Assembly: GCF_001714725.1 (NCBI RefSeq)
Contig: NZ_CP016447.1
Span: 1,186,001-1,250,000, forward strand
Reading direction: 5' to 3'
Source of the DNA: Acidovorax sp. RAC01
GTDB taxonomy: Bacteria > Pseudomonadota > Gammaproteobacteria > Burkholderiales > Burkholderiaceae_C
DNA: 64,000 bases
Every line of letters starts with the position of its first letter. The stretch's first letter is position 1. The position numbers and the translations under genes were made by a program. The notes beneath the pieces are model-generated. The model made no database searches. It saw nothing but the letters and a program-made list of their open reading frames with translations, and was not told the DNA's origin. Of this stretch, positions 55,074 through 64,000 are shown piece by piece.

Positions 55074-55838
55074 GTCCCCCTCCTCTTCCCCTTGCAGCCG
55101 CACCCGCTGAGGGAACGCAAAGCGGGCACTGGCGGGTGGAATCCCACTTCAGACACAACAGCGGGATCGGCGGACGGCCGAAATTGCAGCGTCCCGAGCA
55201 TTGCGGGGCAGCGCGGCACGCCCACGCCGCGACGTTTGACGAAAGTTCACAATGTCCAAGGGGGTGCCAGCAGCGCTGCGTCGAGATATCGCGGCGGTCA
55301 CGGGGATGACTGGAAGCGCCTTTCCCAATCTTCGATCAACACATCCAGTTTCGCATCCAAGTCATTGCCGCTGAATAAAAAGTGACTTTGCGATGGCTCA
55401 ATCCCAAGAAGACCTCTTGATTTCCTGTTGCCAGCCTTCGCATGGATATCGCGTGGAATTGGTCGGCATCGCATCCAGGATCCCTCCGTTGCGCCAACGT
55501 CTTCACCTCCCTAAACTTGGATGCATGTTGTTACACCCATCCCGCCGCACCGTTCTTTTGACCGTCCGCCAGGCAGCACCCACTGTCCATGTCGGCGGAG
55601 AAACAACCTTGAGATCCAGGATATCGACCGGAGGCGGCTGCCGGTAAGGCAAAGCGTTTCAGCACCACTGGAAGCCGTACCTGCGGCGGTGCCCCCCCGA
55701 CGAGCGCCATCACGGATTCAGGCAGCCGCTCACCCTGAAAGCGCGCAGGCGGAAAAACGCTTTGCGCCATTGCGAAGCCTCGGCGTCGAAGGCACCACAC
55801 CTCCGGCGAGCCGGAACTTACACACCCTTGAGGAATAC

Positions 55839-56834
55839 ATGAAGGTGAACCATTTTCTAGCGCCCCTGCGGGCCATGGGCTGTTTTCTGGCCGCCGTGGT
55901 GGCGTCTGCCAGCGTCTCGGCGCAAGTCAAGTGGGACTTGGCAACCGGATATCCCGAGAGCAGCTTCCACGTTCAGAACCTTCGTGAATTTGCCAGGGAT
56001 GTGGATGCGCGTACCAATGGGCAGGTCTCCATTACCGTTCACTCAGGCGGCACGCTGGTGAAGGCGCCCGATGTACGCCAGGCCGTCATCGACGGAAAGG
56101 TTGCGGCCGGCGAGGTGTTTGGCCCCAGTTTGTCAGCTATCCATCCCGTGTTCAGTCTCGATGCCATTCCGTTTCTGGCAACGACCTACCCCGCAGCACG
56201 CAAACTGTGGCAACTCGCGCGCCCGTTGGCCGAGAAGAAGGCCGCAGCGCAGGGTTTTGCCATGCTGTACTCGGTGCCGTGGCCTCCGCAAGGCATGTTT
56301 TCGGCCAAGGAAATTCGCACTGTTGGCGACCTTCAGTTGATGAACATGCGCGAGAACTCGCCCTCGGTGAGAAAGCTGGCAGAAGCGCTGGGGGCAAAGC
56401 CCGTGCTCGTGGAAACGCCGGATCTCGTCAGTGCGGTGCAAAGCGAAAAGGTCTCACTGGTGTTTACATCGGCTGCTCAGGGCGTCGATACAAAGATGTG
56501 GGAAAAGCTCCCCTGGTTCTACCAAACCAATGCGTGGCTGCCTCGGAATGCCGTGATCATCAACAAAAAGGCGCTGGACGCACTGGCCCCCGAACAGCGC
56601 GATGCCCTGATTCGCGCGGCCGGAGCAGCCGAAGAGCGCGGTTGGCAGCTGAGTGAACAGAACGCCAGAGACACGCTCAAGAGCTTGAAAGACAACGGAG
56701 CCAAGGTCGGGCTGATGGATGCCAGCCTGCGATCCCGCCTCGACAAGATCGGCACTTCGCTTTCAGGCGATGCGCTCAAGCGGGCGGACCCCGAATTGCT
56801 TCAGGTGCTGTCGTCGTACGTATCCATCAGGTAG
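55839..56834 (+). CDS. TRAP transporter solute-binding protein, DctP family
   Basis: A 331-residue periplasmic binding protein. After a signal peptide (ending ASVSAQ), the DctP pattern is present: KWDLATGYPESSFHVQNLREF, VSITVHSGGTLVKAPDVRQAV, and LQLMNMRENSPSVRKLAEALGAKPV, where the Arg in the MRENSP block fits the conserved carboxylate-binding Arg. Later KLPWFYQTNAWLPRNAVIINKKAL is also typical. No DctQ or DctM permease genes are adjacent, so it is an orphan binder. AGGAAT lies near ATG 55839. Ligand unknown, probably an organic acid. Confidence 0.88.
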   Translation: MKVNHFLAPLRAMGCFLAAVVASASVSAQVKWDLATGYPESSFHVQNLREFARDVDARTNGQVSITVHSGGTLVKAPDVRQAVIDGKVAAGEVFGPSLSAIHPVFSLDAIPFLATTYPAARKLWQLARPLAEKKAAAQGFAMLYSVPWPPQGMFSAKEIRTVGDLQLMNMRENSPSVRKLAEALGAKPVLVETPDLVSAVQSEKVSLVFTSAAQGVDTKMWEKLPWFYQTNAWLPRNAVIINKKALDALAPEQRDALIRAAGAAEERGWQLSEQNARDTLKSLKDNGAKVGLMDASLRSRLDKIGTSLSGDALKRADPELLQVLSSYVSIR

Positions 56835-57408
56835 CGCGCAGGAGGTGACGGTCCCTGCACTTTCAGTGGCCGCCCGGCTCCCGGCGGGTGAACCCCGAGG
56901 TGCACGCGCTCAAGCGCCCGGTTGGTCACCGAGTGGGGGATGTTGCACCGTGCCATGGTGTTTCCGGCGGTGGCGCCACCAAGAACGCGCAGCGTCTCGC
57001 CTTGCGAGCCGCCTCGTCACCCCCGTGGGAAACGGCTGAAACTGTGGACGCGGTTATTGGCGCGCCATCGGGGCGTCAGCGGCGGGGCAGAAACAGCGGG
57101 GTGATTCTCGCCGAGGCCTGCGCAAGCCACCCAAAAGCTATCAAAATAGCAGCGCTTGAGGCCTGTATTAGAGCGTCGGAAGCCATTTTGCCTCTCACCT
57201 TCGAAGGCTTGGACGCACGCAGTGCTTCTGGGGCGTTCCACTCGTGAGCCAATGAACACGGTTTCCTTCATGGGTAGGGGATGACCGGACTGTGGCTGCC
57301 GCCGTTACTGCCGTGGTGAACCGCAGCGATGGCATCCATCGAACCACTGATCTGGCTCCCACCGTAAACTGGTTTTCTACAGATGTCACGGATAGGACCG
57401 CTGCCTCC
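56835..57408. other. Intergenic region after the TRAP gene
   Basis: About 570 bases without a supported gene. It carries copy 8 of the dispersed element. The remaining frames look non-coding. Confidence 0.55.
57131..57192 (+). repeat. Dispersed palindromic element, copy 8, intergenic
   Basis: The clearest copy: CCAAAAGCTATCAAAATAGC, then AGCGCTTGAGGCCTGTATTA, then GAGCGTCGGAAGCCATTTTG. GCTAT/ATAGC pair closely, and GCGCT/GAGCG and GGC/GCC can pair further out. Confidence 0.75.
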
Positions 57409-57648
57409 ATGCACCCGCTGTTGCCTGAAAACTTATCGCTCTGCCCGCTGTGCCACGGTCCCAACGGCTGTGCGATGGCAGCCGGGCTGCCGTCCCAGTC
57501 GTGCTGGTGCATGAACGCCAAGGTGAGCGAGCAAGCGCTGGCGGCATTGCCCCCGAATGCGGCAGGCAGACAGTGCATCTGCAGGCATTGCGCCGTCGAC
57601 ACGTGCGCACCGGGCACAGACAGCAGCGCAGATCAACCGCCGATATGA
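57409..57648 (+). CDS. Cysteine-rich CWC-family protein
   Basis: A 79-residue protein with eight Cys in the CWC pattern: CPLCHGPNGCAMAAG, SCWC, and CICRHCA, with LAALPPNAAGRQC before the last cluster. The family probably binds zinc and has no known function. The start at 57409 is chosen because homologues begin shortly before the first CPLC; a frame from 57292 adds unlikely residues. The 4-oxalocrotonate tautomerase gene is 64 bases downstream. Confidence 0.85.
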   Translation: MHPLLPENLSLCPLCHGPNGCAMAAGLPSQSCWCMNAKVSEQALAALPPNAAGRQCICRHCAVDTCAPGTDSSADQPPI

Positions 57649-57712
57649 TGCGTGCCTTTAGGCCGCGCCTGACGGGCGTCCTGCTCTCATTCGGTTCATT
57701 CAAGGAGATTCC

Positions 57713-57901
57713 ATGCCCACTTACCACGTCGAGATGATGGAAGGCCGCACGGTCGAACAAAAACGCAAGCTGGTGGAAGAGATCACGCGGGTGTCGGTGG
57801 AGGTGCTCGGCGGTTATCCGGAGTCGGTGGACATCCTGATCACGGACATCAAGCGCGAGAATTGGGCCACGGGCGGCCGGCTGTGGTCGGAACGAAGCTG
57901 A
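57713..57901 (+). CDS. 4-oxalocrotonate tautomerase family protein
   Basis: A 62-residue protein, the normal size of the subunit of hexameric 4-OT enzymes. After Met removal Pro-1 is the catalytic base (MPTYHVEMMEGRT), and RTVEQKRKLVEEITRVSVEVLG gives the helix, with an Arg at 11-12 and ILITDIKRENWATGGRLWS late, where the Arg corresponds to Arg-39-type residues. AAGGAGATTCC precedes the ATG. No meta-cleavage pathway genes are near, so it may act elsewhere. A terminator follows. Confidence 0.93.
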   Translation: MPTYHVEMMEGRTVEQKRKLVEEITRVSVEVLGGYPESVDILITDIKRENWATGGRLWSERS

Positions 57902-57940
57902 GCGTGGCTCGGCGGCCCTCACTTCTGGCAATGGTGAGGC

Positions 57941-57960
57941 GGCCCAAGGCGGGGCCTTTT
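57941..57960 (+). terminator. Intrinsic terminator after the tautomerase gene
   Basis: GGCCC and GGGCC enclose AAGGCG and are followed by TTTT. It lies 40 bases past the stop and 35 bases before the MFS gene. Confidence 0.65.
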
Positions 57961-57995
57961 CAGGCAAATTGCCTTGTGGCCTGCGGCTCGTTGCG

Positions 57996-59480
57996 ATGAG
58001 CGATCGGACGGGGTCACTCTCGGTACTGCGTGAGCGCTATGGCGAGCGCTACCGCTGGCTGGTTCTGCTGTCGGTCATGGTGGGAACGATGGCATCCATC
58101 ATGTCATCGACCATCGTGAACGTGGCGATCCCGGACATGAGTCACTTCTTCGCGCTGGGGCAGGAACGCGCACAGTGGGTGACTTCCGGGTTCATGGTGG
58201 CCACGACCGTTTCGATGCTGACAACCCCCTGGTTGCTATCGCGCTATGGCTACCGGGCGACGTATGTGGGGGCTATGCTGCTCCTGCTGGCCGGCGGTGT
58301 TGCGGGTGGATTCGCAAGGGATTTTGGGCTGGTGCTTGCCTCGCGGGTGGCCGAGGGCCTGGCAGCTGGCGTGGTGCAGCCCATCCCTGCCGTCATCATC
58401 CTCTATGCATTTCGCCCCCACGAACAGGGTCGCGCAAGCGGCATCTTCGGGATGGGCGTGGTGCTCGCGCCGGCGGTGGGCCCCAGCATCGGTGGGCTGC
58501 TGGTGGACTGGTTTGGCTGGCGCTCGATCTTCTTCATGGTGGTTCCACTGTGCCTGCTTTCCATCGCCCTTGCGTACCGCTTCGTCCCAACGACTGCGCC
58601 TGGCGGCGTAGAGGCCAGTCGCCATGGAGATGGGCTCGACTGGCGGGGACTGGTTCTGGGCGCGACGGGCACCTTGTGCCTGCTCAACAGCCTGGTGGCG
58701 TTGCATGGTGGATCGGGTGTTGACGCCGGGTTGCTGCTGCTGGGCGCCTGTGTGTCGTTGGCCGGTTTCATTGGCTGGCAACGCAGGCAACTTCGGCAGG
58801 GCCGCAAGCCGTTGATGGACCTGCGCCTGTTCCAGTACCGTCAGTTCGCCATGGGTAGCATCGTGGCATTCATCTATGGCACGGCACTGTTTGGCTCCAC
58901 CTATTTGTTGCCCGTGTTCCTCCAGTTAGGTCTGGAGCTTTCGGCGTTGCACGTGGGCACGTTGATGCTGCCTGCCGGTTTCGTTCTGGCGCTCACCATT
59001 GCCTGGGTGGGCAGGCTCGCAGATCGGCAGCCGACCCACGCGCTGGTGTCTATCGGTCTGGCCGTGCTCGCGCTTTCTTTCGGGCTGATGGTGTTTGTGG
59101 GGTTGGGGACGTCGCTGTGGACCCTGGTGGTCTTGGTCATCCTCGGCCGGATAGGGCTCGGGTTCATTCTTCCATCACTCAACCTGGGGGCCATGCGGCC
59201 GCTGGACCGCTCGCTTATCTCACAGGGGTCCAGCACCATAGGTTTCGTGAGAATGCTGGGAGGTGCCACCGGGGTCAGTCTTTGCGGAATCGTTTTGGAG
59301 TGGCGCCTGCGCGTGCACGGCTCCACGCTGTCGGACGGAGCGAGTGATCCCGCGCGCATTGCGGCGTTTGGCGAAACCTTCCTGATGTTGACGCTGTTGT
59401 GCGGACTGGCGCTTGTAGCGGCGTGGCAGTTGCGCTCCTCCGCGAGCAGTGGAACGGCGCCTGGCGACACACAGCGTTGA
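57996..59480 (+). CDS. MFS transporter, DHA2 (EmrB-like, 14-helix) family
   Basis: A 494-residue drug/proton antiporter-like protein. Motif D1 region in helix 1, SSTIVNVAIPDMSHFF, is the EmrB/QacA pattern (usually LDxTIVNVALP; here Ser-Ser replaces Leu-Asp). WVTSGFMVATTVSMLTTPWL follows, motif A-like LLSRYGYRATYVGAML, motif C-type GMGVVLAPAVGPSIGGLLVD and the helix-14 end. Around 14 TM helices are expected. ATG 57996 is preferred to TTG 57969. No membrane-fusion partner gene is adjacent. Substrate unknown. Confidence 0.9.
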   Translation: MSDRTGSLSVLRERYGERYRWLVLLSVMVGTMASIMSSTIVNVAIPDMSHFFALGQERAQWVTSGFMVATTVSMLTTPWLLSRYGYRATYVGAMLLLLAGGVAGGFARDFGLVLASRVAEGLAAGVVQPIPAVIILYAFRPHEQGRASGIFGMGVVLAPAVGPSIGGLLVDWFGWRSIFFMVVPLCLLSIALAYRFVPTTAPGGVEASRHGDGLDWRGLVLGATGTLCLLNSLVALHGGSGVDAGLLLLGACVSLAGFIGWQRRQLRQGRKPLMDLRLFQYRQFAMGSIVAFIYGTALFGSTYLLPVFLQLGLELSALHVGTLMLPAGFVLALTIAWVGRLADRQPTHALVSIGLAVLALSFGLMVFVGLGTSLWTLVVLVILGRIGLGFILPSLNLGAMRPLDRSLISQGSSTIGFVRMLGGATGVSLCGIVLEWRLRVHGSTLSDGASDPARIAAFGETFLMLTLLCGLALVAAWQLRSSASSGTAPGDTQR

Positions 59481-59787
59481 GCCTCGCTGAATGTGGCGGC
59501 ATCGTCGGGCAGCGCTTCTTTTTACGCCGGCAAGGTTCGGCCGACTGAAGGACGAGCACTCATCTCAAACCCGGTTCCGCATACCTCCGCCCCCATCAGG
59601 ACTTATTGCTGCCAATGGGTCGAGTCGGTTGCGTGCCTCAGGGTCTGGAACGCTCGCGCCGATTCCGTGACGCGACGTGCTTTCTGGCGCTGTGTTTCCG
59701 GCGGGTCGGCATCGAATTCGGGGACGCCATGGATATCCGGAGCTACTATCGACGCGTATTAAAGATGGTCCACATCGGATAACGAAG
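59481..59787. other. Spacer left of the insertion sequence
   Basis: About 307 bases with no supported gene. Before the IS arrived this region would have been the direct upstream region of the glutamine amidotransferase gene now at 61020, so its promoter is probably here. Confidence 0.5.
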
Positions 59788-59816
59788 TGTATTGACCCAG
59801 TGAATTCCTGCACAGG
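59788..59816 (+). repeat. Left terminal inverted repeat of the IS
   Basis: TGTATTGACCCAG is followed by TGAATTCCTGCACAGG. The first 13 bases match the right end exactly, and the CTGC.CAGG part matches again after a one-base offset. Confidence 0.9.
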
Positions 59817-59839
59817 TGTTAACGTTGAAGGAAACGACG

Positions 59840-60157
59840 ATGAGCACCCTGATGGAAGACGACATCAAGCGCTGGACGGCCAAGCGTAAGACGGCCCTGG
59901 TTCTGGACATCATTCAAGGCAAGACGACCGTGTCGGAAGCCAGCCGGACCTATGACCTCAACCCTTCTGAGGTAGAGCAGTGGGTCGACGATGGCAAGAA
60001 GGGCATGGAGAACGCTCTGCGAACCAAGCCCCTGGAAGTCAAAGAGCAGTACGAGCGCCAGCTCAGTGACTTGCAGCAGGCCTACGGCGAAGCCATGCTG
60101 GAGCTGCGTGCCAGAAAAAAGCTGGCTTCCCTGCTGGGCAACGAGGACGAGAAATGA
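59840..60157 (+). CDS. IS3-family OrfA, DUF1153-type DNA-binding protein
   Basis: A 105-residue protein that helps the transposase bind element ends. The helix-turn-helix is in KTALVLDIIQGKTTVSEASRTYDLNPSEVEQWVDD (about 18-52), and a C-terminal leucine-rich helix (KEQYERQLSDLQQAYGEAML) suits dimer formation. GAAGGAAACGACG precedes the ATG. It ends in ATGA shared with OrfB; no frameshift signal is needed, unlike many IS3 elements. Confidence 0.9.
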   Translation: MSTLMEDDIKRWTAKRKTALVLDIIQGKTTVSEASRTYDLNPSEVEQWVDDGKKGMENALRTKPLEVKEQYERQLSDLQQAYGEAMLELRARKKLASLLGNEDEK

Positions 60158-60975
60158 TCCTCAGCCTTCAGCAGGGATTGGCACAAGACGGAGTCAAAGT
60201 CAGCCTGGTCAAGCTGTGTCAGTGGTTCGAGATGCCGCGGCGCACGGTGTATTACCGCAGCGTCAAAACTGCGCCGAAGGTGCAGGATCATCTGGTCAAG
60301 CCGATCAAGGCCATGATCGAGGCGAACCCATCGTTCGGGTATCGGACGGTGGCGCATCTGCTGGGATTCAACAAGAACACCGTGCAGCGCATCTTTCAGC
60401 TCAAGGGCTGGCAGGTTCGCAAACGACCTGTGGGCTTCAGGCCTCGCATTCAGGCTCTGCCATCCGTTGCCAAGGCGCCGGATGAACGCTGGGCCACAGA
60501 CCTGTGCCGTGTATGGGCAGGGCGTGATGGCTGGGCTTCGCTGGCCCTGGTAATCGACTGCTACAGCCGCGAATTACTGGGTTGGCACCTCAGCCGCAGC
60601 GGCCGCTCCAAGACGGCCGAGGCCGCGTTGGAGCAAGCCTTGATCGCCCGGTACGGTTGCTTGGGTAAGGTCAAGCAACCGTTCCTGTTGAGATCGGATA
60701 ACGGTTTGGTGTTCACCAGCCGCAGCTACACGGCACTGGTCAAAAGCTACGGGCTACAGCAGGAGTTCATCACCCCGTACAGCCCCGAGCAGAACGGCAT
60801 GGTCGAGCGCGTGATCAGAACGCTCAAAGAGCAGTGCGTTCACCGCCACCGATTTGAAACCCTGCAGCACGCCAGTCGCGTGATCGCAGACTGGATCAGC
60901 TTTTACAACCACCGGCGCCCACACCAGGCGCTGGCCATGAAGACCCCCGCTGAGGCTTATGCTTTAGCAGCCTGA
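60154..60975 (+). CDS. IS3-family transposase OrfB (DDE)
   Basis: A 273-residue transposase. The N-terminal HTH_21-like region has PSFGYRTVAHLLGFNKNTVQRIFQLKGW. The catalytic DDE triad is visible: Asp in ERWATDLCRVW, Asp in LLRSDNGLVF, and Glu in NGMVERVIRTLKEQC, with 35 residues between the last two as in IS3. FYNHRRPHQAL completes the signature. The stop is at the edge of the right inverted repeat. No stops or shifts interrupt the frame. Confidence 0.95.
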   Translation: MILSLQQGLAQDGVKVSLVKLCQWFEMPRRTVYYRSVKTAPKVQDHLVKPIKAMIEANPSFGYRTVAHLLGFNKNTVQRIFQLKGWQVRKRPVGFRPRIQALPSVAKAPDERWATDLCRVWAGRDGWASLALVIDCYSRELLGWHLSRSGRSKTAEAALEQALIARYGCLGKVKQPFLLRSDNGLVFTSRSYTALVKSYGLQQEFITPYSPEQNGMVERVIRTLKEQCVHRHRFETLQHASRVIADWISFYNHRRPHQALAMKTPAEAYALAA

Positions 60976-61003
60976 CCTGCGCAGAAACCGCTGGGTCAAT
61001 ACA
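60976..61003 (-). repeat. Right terminal inverted repeat of the IS
   Basis: On the minus strand TGTATTGACCCAG is followed by CGGTTTCTGCGCAGG. It begins one base after the orfB stop codon. Confidence 0.9.
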
Positions 61004-61019
61004 GAAGAGGGATAGCGAC

Positions 61020-61787
61020 ATGTGCCAACTGCTCGGCATGAACTGCAACGTACCTACGGACATCACTTTCAGCTTCAGTGGATTCGCGCAAAGGGGTGGG
61101 CGGACCGATCATCACAGCGATGGCTGGGGGATATCTTTTTTTGAAGACAAAGGCGTTCGCCATTTCGTGGATCATCTGCCTGCAGTGGACTCACCCGTGG
61201 CTGATCTGATCAAGCGGTATCCCATCAAGAGCCGTAATGTGATCTCGCACATCCGAAAGGCGACACAAGGGGAGGTAAAGCTGGAGAACTGCCATCCGTT
61301 TGTGCGCGAGCTGTGGGGCAGGTACTGGGTATTTGCACACAATGGTGATCTGGGTTCGAAAAGACCTCGGCTACACGGCCATTTCCGGCCTGTAGGGAAC
61401 ACAGACAGTGAGCACGCATTTTGCTGGCTGATGCAGGAGCTCTCGAAGTCGCACGCGACGGTTCCGAGCGTGTCGGAGTTGACACTGACACTACGGGAGC
61501 TGACCGCACAACTGAGGCCGAACGGCACCTTTAACTATCTTCTGTCTAACGGCCAGGCGCTGTGGAGCCACGCCTCGACAAAGCTGTACTACCTGGAAAG
61601 AAGGCATCCGTTTGGGCACGCACACCTTAGCGACGAAGACATAGCGCTGGATTTCGCGCAGGAGACAAGCCCGAACGACCAGGTCGCCGTGATCGTGACC
61701 AGCCCGCTGACGACCAACGAAAGCTGGACGGCTTTTGAGCCCGGAGAGCTGCTGGTGTTTTCAGAAGGACGAAGGCTGGGGACCTGA
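61020..61787 (+). CDS. Class II glutamine amidotransferase, YafJ-like
   Basis: A 255-residue N-terminal-nucleophile amidotransferase. Cys-2, exposed by Met removal (MCQLLGMNCNVP), is the nucleophile. RGGRTDHHSDGWGISFFED, IRKATQGEVKLENCHPFVREL, and FAHNGDLG give the glutamine-binding and oxyanion residues. There is no synthase domain, as in YafJ/DUF similar proteins of unknown acceptor. GC is lower than most of the window. An IS sits 16 bases upstream, leaving the AGAGGGA ribosome site but removing the original promoter. Confidence 0.9.
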   Translation: MCQLLGMNCNVPTDITFSFSGFAQRGGRTDHHSDGWGISFFEDKGVRHFVDHLPAVDSPVADLIKRYPIKSRNVISHIRKATQGEVKLENCHPFVRELWGRYWVFAHNGDLGSKRPRLHGHFRPVGNTDSEHAFCWLMQELSKSHATVPSVSELTLTLRELTAQLRPNGTFNYLLSNGQALWSHASTKLYYLERRHPFGHAHLSDEDIALDFAQETSPNDQVAVIVTSPLTTNESWTAFEPGELLVFSEGRRLGT

Positions 61788-61901
61788 AGTTGGGGTCCAA
61801 GGCCGCTTAGCAGGCAGTAGTCGCAAGCTACCTGACCGTTCAAACGCAGTCGATCTGAACCGGCAGGCGCTGCTTTGCTGATTCGATGTTCGCAGCTGCA
61901 A

Positions 61902-61940
61902 AGCAAAACGCCCTTCTACTCGAAAGAGCAGAAGGGCGGT
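61902..61940 (-). terminator. rRNA operon terminator
   Basis: On the minus strand CGCCCTTCT and AGAAGGGCG enclose a 12-base loop and are followed by TTTTGCTTTGC. It begins about 14 bases past the 5S end. A further stem using TGCTTTGC and GCAAAGCA overlaps it downstream. Confidence 0.85.
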
Positions 61941-61953
61941 TTGGGCTGTAAGA

Positions 61954-62067
61954 GCCTGACGATGACCTACTTTCACACGGGAACCCGCACTATCATCGGC
62001 GCAAAGTCGTTTCACTGTCCTGTTCGGGATGGGAAGGAGTGGTACCAACTTGCTATGGTCATCAGGC
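61954..62067 (-). rRNA. rrf: 5S ribosomal RNA
   Basis: The minus strand from 62067 reads GCCTGATGACCATAGC, GTGGTACCACTCCTTCCCAT-type sequence, CGAACAGGACAGTGAAACG and ends TAGGTCATCGTCAGGC, a full 114-base 5S molecule with complementary termini. It is the last gene of the rRNA operon. Confidence 0.95.
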
Positions 62068-62210
62068 ATAACTTGGTGCTGGGCTGTTCGAGGAACAGCC
62101 TGGCGAATTCATAGAGTTTGGAATCAGATTTTTGTGTCTTTTGACTGCGTCAACTTGGCATAACAATCTTTGAGCTGTTCACACTTTTGTGTGTTGGCTA
62201 TCAAAGTTAT

Positions 62211-64000
<1,790 letters not shown>

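Larger units (their letters stand above)
54747..55838. other. 1.1-kb intergenic region between glcB and the TRAP gene
   Basis: No supported gene. It contains a stem-loop after glcB and a TTCCCCC tandem array. The part from about 55100 to 55830 has mixed lower GC and short frames of no recognisable family; a decayed gene is possible but I could not find one. Confidence 0.55.
59788..61003 (+). mobile_element. IS3-family insertion sequence, intact, 1,216 bp
   Basis: The element has imperfect terminal inverted repeats starting TGTATTGACCCAG at 59788 and ending CTGGGTCAATACA at 61003. It is flanked by the 4-base duplication GAAG (59784-59787 and 61004-61007). It contains two genes joined by ATGA: a DUF1153-type helix-turn-helix OrfA and a DDE transposase OrfB. 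Both are intact, so it may be active. I cannot name the exact IS. Confidence 0.93.

Noticed and set aside
54747..55838. CRISPR-like array because of the regular TTCCCCC units
   Set aside because: The units are 7-base tandem repeats without spacers; this is a simple-sequence tract.
57386..57967. Minus-strand frame of 193 codons over the CWC and 4-OT genes
   Set aside because: It is antisense to two recognisable small genes and has no family pattern.

Overview
The window is chromosomal DNA from a high-GC betaproteobacterium. Gene content and order (trpE/trpG with gph nearby, rpe-apaG, thiL, pgpA-pncC, lptA-lptB-rpoN, dsbA-SPOR-argS, a LysR regulator divergent from malate synthase G) point to Burkholderiales, most likely Comamonadaceae of the Acidovorax type. 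This assignment rests on protein and gene-order recognition, not on a database search. The right end is the 5S gene and the 3' part of the 23S gene of an rRNA operon on the minus strand.

Layout. 1-9 kb: a minus-strand trpE - chorismate mutase - trpG cluster joined by 4-bp ATGA overlaps; a chalcone-isomerase-like exported protein; a chemoreceptor; gph; and an SPFH membrane protein with an exported partner. 9-12 kb: a response regulator and sensor kinase. 12-21 kb: rpe, apaG, a multi-spanning protein of the so-called site-specific recombinase family, a CPA2 antiporter overlapping a YbdK-type ligase, a tautomerase, a LysR regulator and thiL. 21-30 kb: Tat-exported nitroreductase-like protein, epimerase/LysR pair, a HupE-like membrane protein with a TPR lipoprotein, a 50-residue exported protein with its own terminator, pgpA-pncC, and a hydrolase carrying the full fluoroacetate-dehalogenase residue set. 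30-39 kb: GNAT protein, SulP transporter, SEC-C protein, a membrane-anchored glutamate-synthase-like flavoprotein with a kinase-like partner, then rlmL - PIN toxin - ccdA - ccdB. 40-50 kb: a chemoreceptor with a separate periplasmic Cache protein, rpoN, lptB, lptA, dsbA, a SPOR protein and argS. 50-59 kb: psiF-like gene, LysR, glcB, an orphan TRAP binding protein, a cysteine-rich CWC protein, 4-oxalocrotonate tautomerase and an MFS exporter. 59.8-61.0 kb: an intact IS3-family element with matching inverted repeats and a 4-bp target duplication, inserted just upstream of a class II glutamine amidotransferase gene. 62-64 kb: 5S and 23S rRNA.

The most notable pattern is a dispersed palindromic element of about 60 bp, seen in eight full or partial copies. 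Three are intergenic. Five lie in frame inside housekeeping genes (gph, thiL, pncC, rlmL, rpoN), in what look like variable loops or linkers. This resembles the protein-invading palindromic elements known from Rickettsia. Other items worth checking are the altered C-terminus of CcdB, a four-copy TTCCCCC tract whose complement has five-G runs, an intrinsic terminator placed 27 bases before the sulP start codon, and the poor fit between the recombinase name and a clearly membrane-spanning protein.
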